Source: a virus. Taken from it: a stretch of DNA of 50,770 nucleotides. The stretch covers positions 1-50,770 of the IMG/VR virus record IMGVR_UViG_3300048839_000493; one strand, given 5' to 3'. Of this stretch, positions 16,624 through 25,450 are shown in pieces (position 1 is the first letter of the stretch; the number at the start of each line of letters is the position of its first letter). Below the pieces are notes generated by a model. The model ran no database searches, had not been told where the DNA came from, and was given only the letters and a program-made list of their open reading frames with translations. The position numbers and the translations under genes were made by a program.

Positions 16624-19247
16624 GCACCGCCAAAATCACCTCCAACCTGGGGGAAGGCCGGTACAAAATCATCATCGACCAGGATACCAGCGTCATCGAT
16701 GGCCGCCTGACCAAACTCTCCGAGCGGATCACGGAACTGGAGACCAGTATCCCGAAGCTCGATGACGAGCAGACCGCCGCCGCGGGCACCCTATATGTGA
16801 AGGTGGCAGCCCTGAACTCCTCCATCGCCGCATACAAAGCCAGCGGATACGCCGACGCCGAGCGGGCCGCAGTCCAGGAGGCGACGCTCGAATTTTTGGA
16901 CGCCGAGACCGCCGCCCTGACTGCCCGGACGAAATTGTCCGAGGCAAAACTCCAATTGCTCGCAGCGCAGAAAGAGCACGAGAAGGTCACGGCTCTCAAG
17001 GCGGCCATCACGACAGCCGAGAGGGAAGCCTGGGCGGTGGATCTCTCCACGGAACTGACAGTCGGCTCAACCGTCGGGATCGTGGAAATCAACGGTGAGA
17101 CGGGCCGGATCAACATTGCCGCAGCAGGCGCCGCAACTGCCGGGAAGATCACCCCGGCGCAGTCTATGACAGAGGCCCAGGCATACGCCGGGACAGCGAT
17201 CAAACCGGGTTGGCAGAAATTCCGCCCGACGTACCGGACGGGGATTATCACGGCCATTGATTACGAGACGGATACCTGCTCGGTCTCCCTGGACGCCGCT
17301 ACATCCTCCACGCTCCGCCCCAGGTCAAAGGATGCAGACGGAGAGATCACGGAACCGGTTGGATACGACATCAACCAGACCGCTGCACTGACCGATGTAC
17401 CGATCCATTACATGACCTGCAACTCGTCCGTGTTTGTCGTCGGGGACGCCGTGGTTGTGCAGTTCCAGGAGCAGGACTGGGGTCAACCGCAGGTGATCGG
17501 GTTTGTCTCCAACCCGGTCGGATGCGCCACACAGATTCAACTCCGGTTTGCCGCCGCCAGCGCCTACGCCGAATTCACGACCTACGCAAACGCCAGGATT
17601 GCCGAACTCGGGACCGCCGTTGACCATGCCGAATATCTGCGGGATACCTTCTGTGATGAGATCCTTGACCACATCCAGGTGCTTGAGGGAGAGGTCAAGA
17701 GCTTTTTCAAACTGCCGACAGGGGAATCACTGTATCAGGTTTGGAGTCAGGCCGAAATCGATCAACTCAAAGCGCCGTGGGAAGAGGTCAAGGACAGCAC
17801 TGCCGACCTGATCATTGACAACCTACAAGAGGCAATCGGGCGATGGGAGACTGCCCGGGACGCCGGGTCGGCGCTGGCCGACTCTCTCCTTGGAACCATT
17901 GCCGGATGCACCCTCCCGGCCAACGACATGACAGACGAGGAAATGGGGGATTTCATAGTCACACTCGATTGCTGCCGGACCGAGGAGGCAGAACCCGCCG
18001 CGATCGACACCTCCGGTTGGACCAGCTACCAGGCCAGGCAAATCCTCTCACTTTTCGGCCTCACTTTGTGGGATGAGGCACAAGACGCCTGTTCCCCGGA
18101 CATTTACGTCCGTCTCCGGGTGCCGTCTCTCGCCAGCTTCTCGGCCAGCCTCAAGGGTGCAGTTGACCAGGAAAACAAGCTCCTGCACATCATCGCCACA
18201 GATCACACCGGGAGCATTGACGGCCTGCCCGAGGGGTGGCTCGAAACACTCCGGCTCGTCCTGCGGATCGACGGGACAGGGGAGACGCTTTCTTACCCGA
18301 CCGAATCGGATTACACCGTGACCAGTTTCCAGTTGCCGGTTTACGGCACACCTACGTCGGCGACCTTCGACCTTCGGGCAACCGGGCGCCTGCTTGACTT
18401 TCCGACGACCTTCGGGGCCAGGGTGCCGAGCTGGAAATGGCGGACTGTGACCATCAATTTCAACCCAGTCGATGTTCCGTATGGTGAGATTGTGGAGTAT
18501 GAGGACGGCTACTCCTTCATGAGTCTCTATTTCCGGTACGTCGGCAACGCCTTCCAAAACAACTTGAATTCCGGTATAGGAGACACTTACCACCCGATCA
18601 GTTTCGCCCTGTCCAGGGCCGCGAACAGGTTCTACGGCGCTTATAACGAACACCCGATTACAACGGGAGTAGACAATCTGACGGTGATCGAAAAGGAAGC
18701 TGCTGAGATGTTGACCGACTTGGCCGAGGTCAACACCGAAGTCAACGCCTTCCCCTATCAGCGCGATTCGATCGACTCCGACCACTGGTATTTTCTGACC
18801 GGGACCGCCGCCGGGGACTGCGAGGACTATTCGATCACGAAAATCCAGAAACTCCTTGAGCGAGGCTGGTCGATTGACAACCTCCGGCTCGAATCCGGAT
18901 TCAGGGAAATTTCCTATGTGCCACCCCGCTATTACGACGACGGCAGCGAGATCCGCGCATTCGACGGCCATATGTGGGTGCTGGCAGACGTCGGAGGGAC
19001 CAAGTACGCCCTGACCAACGGCAACAACTCACTGTTCGATCCGGCAACACTCCGGGCGCTTTACCCCTACGCTCCCCATGTGCAGATCAGCGGGCGGACA
19101 TGGGCTCCCTACGACCTCCCGGCCTGGACGCCGGACATGGAACGGGCCGTGACAGTAGAGCCGCTGCCACACACCAGTTTTGACTTGCCGATCATCCGCA
19201 TGACAGGATCAATGCTCAACACCACGCCGGAGGTGCCTGCATCATGA
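16620..19247 (+). CDS. Tail protein with OB-like domain and C-terminal cysteine peptidase domain
   Basis: An 875-residue multidomain tail protein. Residues 20-130 are a long coiled coil. Residues 205-300 (TYRTGIITAIDYETDTCSVSL, then DVPIHYMTCNSSVFVVGDAVVVQF and WGQPQVIGFVSNP) resemble the OB-like domain of phage tail-hub proteins. Residues 720-810 match the BTLCP/transglutaminase-like cysteine peptidase pattern: GDCEDYSITKIQKLLERG (Cys734) and GHMWVLAD (His784, 50 residues later). The usual LDN with the third catalytic residue reads LTN here. It may cut a host envelope protein or peptide cross-link at entry. Activity is inferred. Confidence 0.75.
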   Translation: MSTAKITSNLGEGRYKIIIDQDTSVIDGRLTKLSERITELETSIPKLDDEQTAAAGTLYVKVAALNSSIAAYKASGYADAERAAVQEATLEFLDAETAALTARTKLSEAKLQLLAAQKEHEKVTALKAAITTAEREAWAVDLSTELTVGSTVGIVEINGETGRINIAAAGAATAGKITPAQSMTEAQAYAGTAIKPGWQKFRPTYRTGIITAIDYETDTCSVSLDAATSSTLRPRSKDADGEITEPVGYDINQTAALTDVPIHYMTCNSSVFVVGDAVVVQFQEQDWGQPQVIGFVSNPVGCATQIQLRFAAASAYAEFTTYANARIAELGTAVDHAEYLRDTFCDEILDHIQVLEGEVKSFFKLPTGESLYQVWSQAEIDQLKAPWEEVKDSTADLIIDNLQEAIGRWETARDAGSALADSLLGTIAGCTLPANDMTDEEMGDFIVTLDCCRTEEAEPAAIDTSGWTSYQARQILSLFGLTLWDEAQDACSPDIYVRLRVPSLASFSASLKGAVDQENKLLHIIATDHTGSIDGLPEGWLETLRLVLRIDGTGETLSYPTESDYTVTSFQLPVYGTPTSATFDLRATGRLLDFPTTFGARVPSWKWRTVTINFNPVDVPYGEIVEYEDGYSFMSLYFRYVGNAFQNNLNSGIGDTYHPISFALSRAANRFYGAYNEHPITTGVDNLTVIEKEAAEMLTDLAEVNTEVNAFPYQRDSIDSDHWYFLTGTAAGDCEDYSITKIQKLLERGWSIDNLRLESGFREISYVPPRYYDDGSEIRAFDGHMWVLADVGGTKYALTNGNNSLFDPATLRALYPYAPHVQISGRTWAPYDLPAWTPDMERAVTVEPLPHTSFDLPIIRMTGSMLNTTPEVPAS

Positions 19248-20677
19248 GTTTTGCGGCAAAAAGCGTCGTAATAGACATCGCGGATAACTGGGGTCACGCT
19301 TCTTACATCGGTTTGCGGTCAGTTGATTTGTATCTCAACGGGGCATTGGTTGAAACAGAATCGACCTGTTACCACACATCGGTTTATTCTGCATCCTATT
19401 CTGCCGAACACGTTTTTGACACATCGAAATCAAAAATAGGATCGTGGGATAGCACCTCATGGGTGTCTGGCAACGGTAATACTACCAACCAGAGACTCGT
19501 TGCCGTCTTTGATTCCGAAATTGAGTTTGACGCGATTGTGGTCAACAACCAGCACAATTCAGGCGCCGCATCCGATTGCGGTGCAAAAAACATTGTAATC
19601 ACCATCACTGAGGACACCTATACAACCACAACATATGGCGCCAGTGTGACAAATGGCACTGATATTTTTGACGGACAACTCGGACAGCACGTTGCGGTTA
19701 ATGAGGCGGACGGTGAAATCGTTCTGGACCAGACGGGGGTGTGGGCCAAATCCGTTGTTTTCGATTGCGCTGACAATTGGGGTGATGCCTCCTATATGGG
19801 CATCAGAGCGATCGAGTTAACCGCCGATTCGTCAGTAATTTCGTTGGCCAGTGCGGATTTCAACGCGTATTCGACAACATCGAGCAACGCTCATTTCGTT
19901 GCCGATTTTGCCTTTGAAACTGCCCTATCAAAAACTGGATCATACTCAAGAACATCCTGGGTGTCTTTATCTGGCAATGTGACCAACCAGCGCTTGACGA
20001 TTCGGTTCTGTAACCCCTTATGGTTCGATGGGATCACGGTCAATAATGGTCACGATTCTGGGTCTGATACGGACATAGGGGCAAAGGCCGTCAAGATTTA
20101 CAGGACTGCCGAGTCAACGACATCAACCACTTACGAAGATGCCGTATCCGGTGGAACCAAAATATTCGATGGCCAACTACTCCAACACAGCGCCGCCGAT
20201 GAGGCCGACGACCAGGAACTTACGCTCGATGACGGCAGCGTTGATATCACCTCCGACGGGATCACCACGGGTTCGCCCGCCATGGGGACTCCGACCATGG
20301 GCCAAGTTCACGCGCTAACAGGAGCCGGGATCGCGGCTGGTGCTCCAGATGTTGATGCGCCGAGCATCGGCCAGATCCATGCCCTAACCGGGTCAGGCAT
20401 CACCGCCGGATCTCCCACGCTCGGAGCCCCGGACGTGATCAAGGACGACCTGACAGCCTCCGGCATAGTCACTGGCATCCCGTCGGTAGGCGCACCAACG
20501 ACCGGGCAGGTCCACGGTATCACAGCCACAGGCATCACAACCGGCTCGGCCAGAGTTGGGACACCTGCCATCGACTGGACACAGCCGGGGACGCCGGAAA
20601 GCAGGACATGGAGAATCCCGGCAGAAGGTCGGGAATGGAAAATATTGTTTGAAACGAGAACTTGGAGGATATCATGA
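19244..20677 (+). CDS. Tail fibre protein with duplicated beta domain and Gly/Pro repeats
   Basis: A 477-residue fibre-like protein. Two tandem domains are clear: residues 1-165 (KSVVIDIADNWGHASYIGLRS ... IFDGQLGQHVAVNEADGEIVLD) and 166-335 (KSVVFDCADNWGDASYMGIRA ... IFDGQLLQHSAADEADDQELTLD). The DNWGxASYxGxR signature is typical of galactose-binding-like folds. Residues 340-445 hold about five GIxxGxPxxGxP repeats. The C-terminus (RTWRIPAEGREWKILFETRTWRIS) is a common end of such fibre proteins. It is probably involved in host surface binding. Confidence 0.65.
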   Translation: MSFAAKSVVIDIADNWGHASYIGLRSVDLYLNGALVETESTCYHTSVYSASYSAEHVFDTSKSKIGSWDSTSWVSGNGNTTNQRLVAVFDSEIEFDAIVVNNQHNSGAASDCGAKNIVITITEDTYTTTTYGASVTNGTDIFDGQLGQHVAVNEADGEIVLDQTGVWAKSVVFDCADNWGDASYMGIRAIELTADSSVISLASADFNAYSTTSSNAHFVADFAFETALSKTGSYSRTSWVSLSGNVTNQRLTIRFCNPLWFDGITVNNGHDSGSDTDIGAKAVKIYRTAESTTSTTYEDAVSGGTKIFDGQLLQHSAADEADDQELTLDDGSVDITSDGITTGSPAMGTPTMGQVHALTGAGIAAGAPDVDAPSIGQIHALTGSGITAGSPTLGAPDVIKDDLTASGIVTGIPSVGAPTTGQVHGITATGITTGSARVGTPAIDWTQPGTPESRTWRIPAEGREWKILFETRTWRIS

Positions 20678-21048
20678 CCGACGTACTGCACAACGACGTC
20701 TTTGACAGCGGTCTCAACGTCATCGACACCAACACGGAAAAACTCTACATCCTGAGCGCTGACCCGGGCCTGACCTGGGCGAACATCGCAAGCTATGCCC
20801 TTGGGAACAAGGCCACACCGGCCATTGCCGCACCGTCAGACCGATCCGGCGGCGGGCGTGAGGTGGTTGTGTCCGCCATCGCAGACGGGACAGTCACCGA
20901 CACCGGGACAGCGACACATTACGCCCTCACCGATGACAGCGCCGAAAAGATCCTGGCCGCCGGGGATCTGGCAAGCTCTCAGGCCGTGACGTCCGGGAAC
21001 ACGTTCACCCTGACTCAATTTGCCATCGGCATCCCTGACCCGGCATAG
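20674..21048 (+). CDS. Hypothetical tail/fibre accessory protein
   Basis: A 124-residue protein starting inside the stop of the fibre gene (ATGA), preceded by GGAGG at 20664-20668. It is beta-rich, with repeated Thr/Asp/Gly turns (AIADGTVTDTGTATHYALTDDSAEKI). Related proteins commonly occur next to the phage fibre-tail adaptor, as here. Role unknown. Confidence 0.6.
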   Translation: MTDVLHNDVFDSGLNVIDTNTEKLYILSADPGLTWANIASYALGNKATPAIAAPSDRSGGGREVVVSAIADGTVTDTGTATHYALTDDSAEKILAAGDLASSQAVTSGNTFTLTQFAIGIPDPA

Positions 21049-21056
21049 GAGGCGGC

Positions 21057-21326
21057 ATGGACGGACGTTACAGCAAAGACCCTGATGCTATGCTCGATTA
21101 CACTAACGACTGGTCAGACTGGCTGGATGGCGACGTGATCTCATCCAGCTCATGGACCGCCGACACAGGGATCACGGTTTACGGCGACAGCTACGACGAC
21201 GAGACGGCTACCGCATGGATTTCCGGCGGGACGGTCGGCACGGCCTACGACATCACAAACCAGATCGTCACGGCTGCTGGCCGGACAGACGAACGAACGA
21301 TACGAATCACAGTGAGGGAAAAATGA
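21057..21326 (+). CDS. Phage fibre-tail adaptor-like protein
   Basis: An 89-residue protein with the layout of phage fibre-tail adaptors: MLDYTNDWSDWLDGDVISSSSW near the start, then an Ig-like beta region (TAWISGGTVGTAYDITNQIVT) and an ERTIRITVREK end. Such proteins link fibres to the tail tip. The stop overlaps the next start (ATGA). Confidence 0.65.
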   Translation: MDGRYSKDPDAMLDYTNDWSDWLDGDVISSSSWTADTGITVYGDSYDDETATAWISGGTVGTAYDITNQIVTAAGRTDERTIRITVREK

Positions 21327-21703
21327 AAAAGATCCTGATCATCCTGGCTATCCTGGCCCTGGCCGCAGCATCTTACGCCGCCGAGGCAACGCAGCGCGAT
21401 TACAATTTCCGGGGATTTCACTACGCCGAAACCATCGCCACAACCGAAACCGGCGAGACGGTAAAGATCCCGACCATCCAGATGTGGCGCAATATCACCG
21501 TCACCCTGGTGGCCGGAGCCAACACCGGCAAGATTCAGACCACCACCAGCTCCGACGCCGCGGTTGCCGCAGGGACCGCGACATGGGCAGACTGGGATCT
21601 CGGGACGCAGACAGGCACCGTCAGCGACGTGATCACCGGCCCAGTGACAGGCATCCGCGGGGTCAGCGTATCCGGGGAGGTGAAAATTGAGATCGTTTAC
21701 TAA
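21323..21703 (+). CDS. Fibre-locus protein with Sec signal peptide
   Basis: A 126-residue protein beginning MKKILIILAILALAAASYA, a textbook signal peptide with a likely cleavage after SYA. The mature part is a compact beta domain (TVTLVAGANTGKIQTTTSSDAA, VSDVITGPVTGIRGV). It is coupled to the adaptor gene by an ATGA overlap, so it should be made with the fibre proteins. A secreted product in a virion-structural operon is unusual: it may be exported to the host periplasm or surface, or the leader may anchor it. Confidence 0.7.
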   Translation: MKKILIILAILALAAASYAAEATQRDYNFRGFHYAETIATTETGETVKIPTIQMWRNITVTLVAGANTGKIQTTTSSDAAVAAGTATWADWDLGTQTGTVSDVITGPVTGIRGVSVSGEVKIEIVY

Positions 21704-23384
21704 GCTGGTCCTCCTGGTCCTGCTCATCCCTGCGCTTGCCTGGGGCGGACAGTGGCAGGGCTCGCAGTGGAGGGGCGGGCTATGGGCCGGGTCGATCTGG
21801 AAAAGCTCACAGGGCTACGGCGACTACGCCCTCTACCTCGACACCGCCCGATACGGCACCAAGGACATGGTATCCCGCAACTCCCTTACCGCCACCATCG
21901 CCGGAGCGCGGACCCTGGCTGATGGCACAGCGGTTGTGGTGAACCAGGCGGCTATCGAGGCGGTGGGGGTGAGGACTGCGCCGGTGGTGAGTAATCTGAT
22001 CACCGGGACTGCTCCGGTTGATTTGACGATAGATGGCTGGCTAAAAACAAGGGCGACAGTGTCTCCGAGCGCAGCAGCGGCACCGTTTGGTGGCGGTTTT
22101 GCGTATAAGGTGATTGCATCATCCGATGCGTCCACAACGCATAAAATATTCTCTCCGATATTCATAGTTAATAGTGGGGGATCGTATTGTGCGAGTATAT
22201 ATGTCAAGGCAAGCGAGTATGATTATGTCTCAATCGCAATAAAATCGTCTATTGAGTCGGAGATCGGATTCCCAACTCCAGTGATATTTAATTTGCTTGC
22301 TGGTACAGTTAGTGGGAGTGGGGAAATCGTACCTGTTGCAGATGATTGGTATCGTATCATAGTGACTGGGGCTGCAAACAGTACAACGGATGCGCGATTG
22401 GTGTTATATTTATGCGACAATATAGGGAATACCGTTTTCACAGGCGACGGTGAATCAGGCATCTACGCCTGGGGCGCACAAGTCACAGCATCCGCCTACC
22501 CCCTCCCCCTCAACACCTCCGGCTCCGCATGGGCAACCGAGATGGGCGGTGACGATGCCGGGGTGTATCTTGATGACATTGACACCAATTTCCCGGATTT
22601 GTATGCGGCGTTGGGTGGTGATGGGGTTAGCCTGGGAGGAGATGTGGCTGGTGATTTAACCGCATGGATAGTATCTGGCGGTGACGCAAATAATTATCTA
22701 TCAGCACTTGGGGGTGGCGTATATAGGCTTGTTGCTGACGGGACCGTTGCTTTTAACATTAAAAAACAAATACTTATTTCGAGTAAATATTATCGACATA
22801 CGCTGACTGTATTAACTAGCTTTGGACAGGCTGGAGTAAAACTCAACCAAGATGGTGATTCTGACTGTGGATCTTTACCCGGCGTTGGGTTGTCTGTCGT
22901 TGATAATAGTGGCACAGACACATACCTGGAAATTTTTAGACAAACAGCAGGCAAAACAACAGACGTTACGTTTACATTGACAACAAAACCAATTCAAGCG
23001 CAGGGATCTCTTAGGTTCGGCTGGACGCCGGGGTGGGATAAGGCTGACATCAGTGGTGAGAACAATATTCTAAAATGCGGGGACTTCGTTGTCCAGTACG
23101 ACGCTGACAACGGGCTTATCGAACTCAGCGACGGCACGAATACAGCCTCAGTTGCGTATGATGCGGTGCAGGATACGCAGGTATGGTTGCACGCCCAATG
23201 GCTCACAGACACAATGCGTGTAGGTTACTCGACAACCAAAACCGGAGAGGTCACCTGGGGCAGCGATGCCACGTTTGCCGGTACATTCACGCCGGTGACA
23301 CAACTCAATCTGTCTCACACGGCATCACATCTGCAATGGATCGGCCCCGACATCACGGTAACCAAGGAGGTGACGGCATGGTAA
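21687..23384 (+). CDS. Putative receptor-binding/tail fibre protein with signal-like N-terminus
   Basis: A 565-residue protein beginning (TTG start) MRSFTKLVLLVLLIPALAWG, again signal-peptide-like, then a WQGSQWRGGLWAGSIW repeat. Residues 130-270 resemble a phage concanavalin/carbohydrate-binding jelly roll (SIYVKASEYDYVSI, ADDWYRIIVTG, SGIYAWGAQV). Residues 320-440 form a second beta domain, and the C-terminal 120 residues a lectin-like fold (WLHAQWLTDTMRVGYS). GC content alternates between modules, suggesting domain shuffling. GGGGAGG lies six bases before the TTG. Confidence 0.65.
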   Translation: MRSFTKLVLLVLLIPALAWGGQWQGSQWRGGLWAGSIWKSSQGYGDYALYLDTARYGTKDMVSRNSLTATIAGARTLADGTAVVVNQAAIEAVGVRTAPVVSNLITGTAPVDLTIDGWLKTRATVSPSAAAAPFGGGFAYKVIASSDASTTHKIFSPIFIVNSGGSYCASIYVKASEYDYVSIAIKSSIESEIGFPTPVIFNLLAGTVSGSGEIVPVADDWYRIIVTGAANSTTDARLVLYLCDNIGNTVFTGDGESGIYAWGAQVTASAYPLPLNTSGSAWATEMGGDDAGVYLDDIDTNFPDLYAALGGDGVSLGGDVAGDLTAWIVSGGDANNYLSALGGGVYRLVADGTVAFNIKKQILISSKYYRHTLTVLTSFGQAGVKLNQDGDSDCGSLPGVGLSVVDNSGTDTYLEIFRQTAGKTTDVTFTLTTKPIQAQGSLRFGWTPGWDKADISGENNILKCGDFVVQYDADNGLIELSDGTNTASVAYDAVQDTQVWLHAQWLTDTMRVGYSTTKTGEVTWGSDATFAGTFTPVTQLNLSHTASHLQWIGPDITVTKEVTAW

Positions 23385-23854
23385 GCGGCAGACGTTGGTA
23401 CGACTGGGCATACTGGCCCGTATTGGTTGCAGCACTGGTTCTTGTGATTTCGGTCCTCGGTGCGAAGTTGGCTTTTTCGCTGGAGGTCTACTGGACCCTC
23501 CCGGCTGGCTCCTGTGTGGGAACTGAATGCCGGGTGCCTCTTGAAGGGGATGTGCTGACAATGGACAGCATGAGAAATTCCCTGGTTCTGTACGAAGATG
23601 CCGAAAAGACAATCATCGTCACATGCGTGGAGCGCCGGTCCCTGCTGGCTTTCCTGGAGGAAACAGGGGGGCGACCGCTTGATCCGAACACGGCGGCAGA
23701 AATGGGGATCGGGGCGTACTACCTTGGCAAATCGTTTGCGGATGTGCTGGCGAAATATCCAGAACTGGATGGGACGTACAGCGTGATCAATGAGGATGGG
23801 AGCGAGGCGACGTTCCCGATAATAACGGAACGGCATTTTTTAGGATGTGAATGA
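23378..23854 (+). CDS. Membrane-anchored hypothetical protein
   Basis: A 158-residue protein with one N-terminal transmembrane segment (WPVLVAALVLVISVLGAKLAF, residues 11-31) and an exported soluble domain containing Cys pairs (SCVGTECRVPLEGD, VTCVERRS) that could form disulfides. AAGGAGG six bases upstream fixes the ATG at 23378. It lies between fibre and lysis genes; superinfection exclusion or a lysis accessory role is possible but unproven. Confidence 0.6.
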   Translation: MVSGRRWYDWAYWPVLVAALVLVISVLGAKLAFSLEVYWTLPAGSCVGTECRVPLEGDVLTMDSMRNSLVLYEDAEKTIIVTCVERRSLLAFLEETGGRPLDPNTAAEMGIGAYYLGKSFADVLAKYPELDGTYSVINEDGSEATFPIITERHFLGCE

Positions 23855-24336
23855 TGGAAATCACCGATGTTTTGATGCAAAGGCTTGACGAATTGGAACT
23901 CAGGGTTGCGGCCCTGGAGGCGAACAAGAAACCTTCTCCCGCGCCGGTGATCCCCGTTGACCCGGTGCCGGAACCGAAACCGCAGTACCAGGACGCTTCC
24001 GCATTCTGGAAAACCATGTGCAATGCCCAAGCAGGCACGAAAACCGAGATCCCCGGGTGGGGCTACATGGTGGTTGCCGTGCAGTACGGGTTCACCCTGG
24101 TGGAATGGCACTGCGACAAGATCAAGGACTCCCCGGAATGGTTCGGTCCCAACGCCGACATGAACCAGATGCGCCGGGTCTACCGGGAGGGTCTCGACGC
24201 CCTGTTCGTTCCGGCCTGCGGCGAGGATTGGCACATCGGATACAACGCCGGGAGCGAGACGGGGCTCACAAGCGAGGGCACCGGAATACCGGGGTATCTG
24301 CCGTGCGGACGGCGCAAAGTCAACGGGCTGAAATAA
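23851..24336 (+). CDS. Hypothetical protein with N-terminal coiled coil
   Basis: A 161-residue protein whose ATG overlaps the previous stop. Residues 1-30 form a heptad-like helix (VLMQRLDELELRVAALEANKK), followed by a Pro-rich linker (PAPVIPVDPVPEPKP) and a C-terminal domain with Trp/Cys residues (GWGYMVVAVQYGFTLVEWHCDKIK, CGEDWHIGYNAG). The helix-linker-domain layout suggests a trimeric or dimeric structural or lysis-associated protein. Not recognised. Confidence 0.6.
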   Translation: MMEITDVLMQRLDELELRVAALEANKKPSPAPVIPVDPVPEPKPQYQDASAFWKTMCNAQAGTKTEIPGWGYMVVAVQYGFTLVEWHCDKIKDSPEWFGPNADMNQMRRVYREGLDALFVPACGEDWHIGYNAGSETGLTSEGTGIPGYLPCGRRKVNGLK

Positions 24337-24354
24337 CGCCATGGGAGGCGCACC

Positions 24355-24597
24355 ATGGTTGAACGACTGATCGACGGCATGACAGACACGGAGCGTAAAA
24401 TGCTGAAATGGGCCTTGATTTCACTGTATTCCATCATCACGGGTGCGGTCCTCTGGCTCTGCGTGGACCGTGTCAACATGCCGCATGAATACGTCCGGCT
24501 CGAACGGTATCAGGCAGACCAATGCCGCCTGGAAAAGCAGAACGAACGCATCCTGACCCAGGTTGATAAGATCCTGGAAGAGTTGAGGAAGAAATGA
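24355..24597 (+). CDS. Small single-TM protein before endolysin
   Basis: An 80-residue protein: N-terminal helix, one transmembrane segment (WALISLYSIITGAVLWLCV, residues 19-37), then a charged coiled coil (LERYQADQCRLEKQNERILTQVDKILEELRKK). Gene order and topology resemble inner-membrane spanin or XhlA-like lysis accessories, but no outer-membrane partner is visible. GGGAGG precedes the start; the stop overlaps the endolysin start (ATGA). Confidence 0.65.
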   Translation: MVERLIDGMTDTERKMLKWALISLYSIITGAVLWLCVDRVNMPHEYVRLERYQADQCRLEKQNERILTQVDKILEELRKK

Positions 24598-25019
24598 ACC
24601 GTCTCGCCCTGGAACTGATCAAGCGGCATGAGGGGGCGAACCGCAAGAACGGGCGGCACGTCCCCTACCGCTGCACGTCCGGGGCGCTGACTATTGGCTA
24701 CGGTACACAGATAGAGGACGGGATCGACGAGAACGAAGCCGTGATGCTCTTGATCTACCGGGCCGAGGCAGCAGAAGCCGAGCTTGAGCTTTTGTTCGGT
24801 GATGCCTGGGATTCCATGCCGATGGAGCGGAGAGCGGTACTCATCGACATGATGTACCAGCTTGGGTCCAAACGGTTCAGGAGTTTCAAGCGGTTCATCC
24901 AGGCCGTTCGGATCGGGGATCTCCCCGGCATGGTCAAAGAAATGTTGGACAGCAAGTGGGCAACACAGACGCCCGGACGGGTCGAGGATCTGATCCGGGT
25001 GCTTGGAGCCCGTGCATAA
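24594..25019 (+). CDS. Endolysin, T4-type lysozyme (GH24)
   Basis: A 141-residue muramidase that cleaves peptidoglycan. The catalytic region reads IKRHEGANRKNG then YRCTSGALTIGYGTQI. Glu13 matches T4 lysozyme Glu11 and Thr33 matches Thr26; the Asp20 position is Cys27. Cys at this position is seen in other GH24 phage enzymes and is known to be tolerated in T4 lysozyme. No signal peptide, so export depends on the holin. Lies in a cluster with membrane proteins and overlaps the upstream gene. Confidence 0.93.
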   Translation: MNRLALELIKRHEGANRKNGRHVPYRCTSGALTIGYGTQIEDGIDENEAVMLLIYRAEAAEAELELLFGDAWDSMPMERRAVLIDMMYQLGSKRFRSFKRFIQAVRIGDLPGMVKEMLDSKWATQTPGRVEDLIRVLGARA

Positions 25020-25084
25020 AACGCACGAACTGAACCATGAAAAACACCAACTGTCACACACGTATTACATGGATGAGGTGAAAA

Positions 25085-25450
25085 ATGGAGTGGCTCTCAA
25101 CAGTATTCAAGCCCCTGTCTCTTGCTTGGGGTATGGTCCAGGCCGGCACGAACGGCAAGATTCTGAGCGTCTTTGACACGGTTCCGGCACTCGTCGGCAA
25201 CAACCTATACCTGATTCTGATCGGGCTGTTTGCGCTGAAGTGGCTGGCAAAAAAGACCTCGTGGGCCGGAGACGACAAGATCAGCACCATGCTGTCGGGT
25301 TTTGTTGCGCTCGTCATGCGTGGGGGTTTCACCAAGGAAAACGTTGCCAAATACCTGGAGGAAAAGGCCAATGTTTCTGACCGAACTGAACGCAAGGCAC
25401 CTGCCGGACGGGACAATACGACTCCTGACTCCGCTCATCTGGCAGACTGA
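25085..25450 (+). CDS. Holin-like membrane protein
   Basis: A 121-residue protein with one clear transmembrane helix (LYLILIGLFALKWLAKK, residues 40-56), a second weak hydrophobic segment (MLSGFVALVMRGGF) and a charged C-terminus. Size, topology and position 65 bases after the endolysin fit a holin that forms membrane holes. Identification is by context rather than family. Confidence 0.6.
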   Translation: MEWLSTVFKPLSLAWGMVQAGTNGKILSVFDTVPALVGNNLYLILIGLFALKWLAKKTSWAGDDKISTMLSGFVALVMRGGFTKENVAKYLEEKANVSDRTERKAPAGRDNTTPDSAHLAD

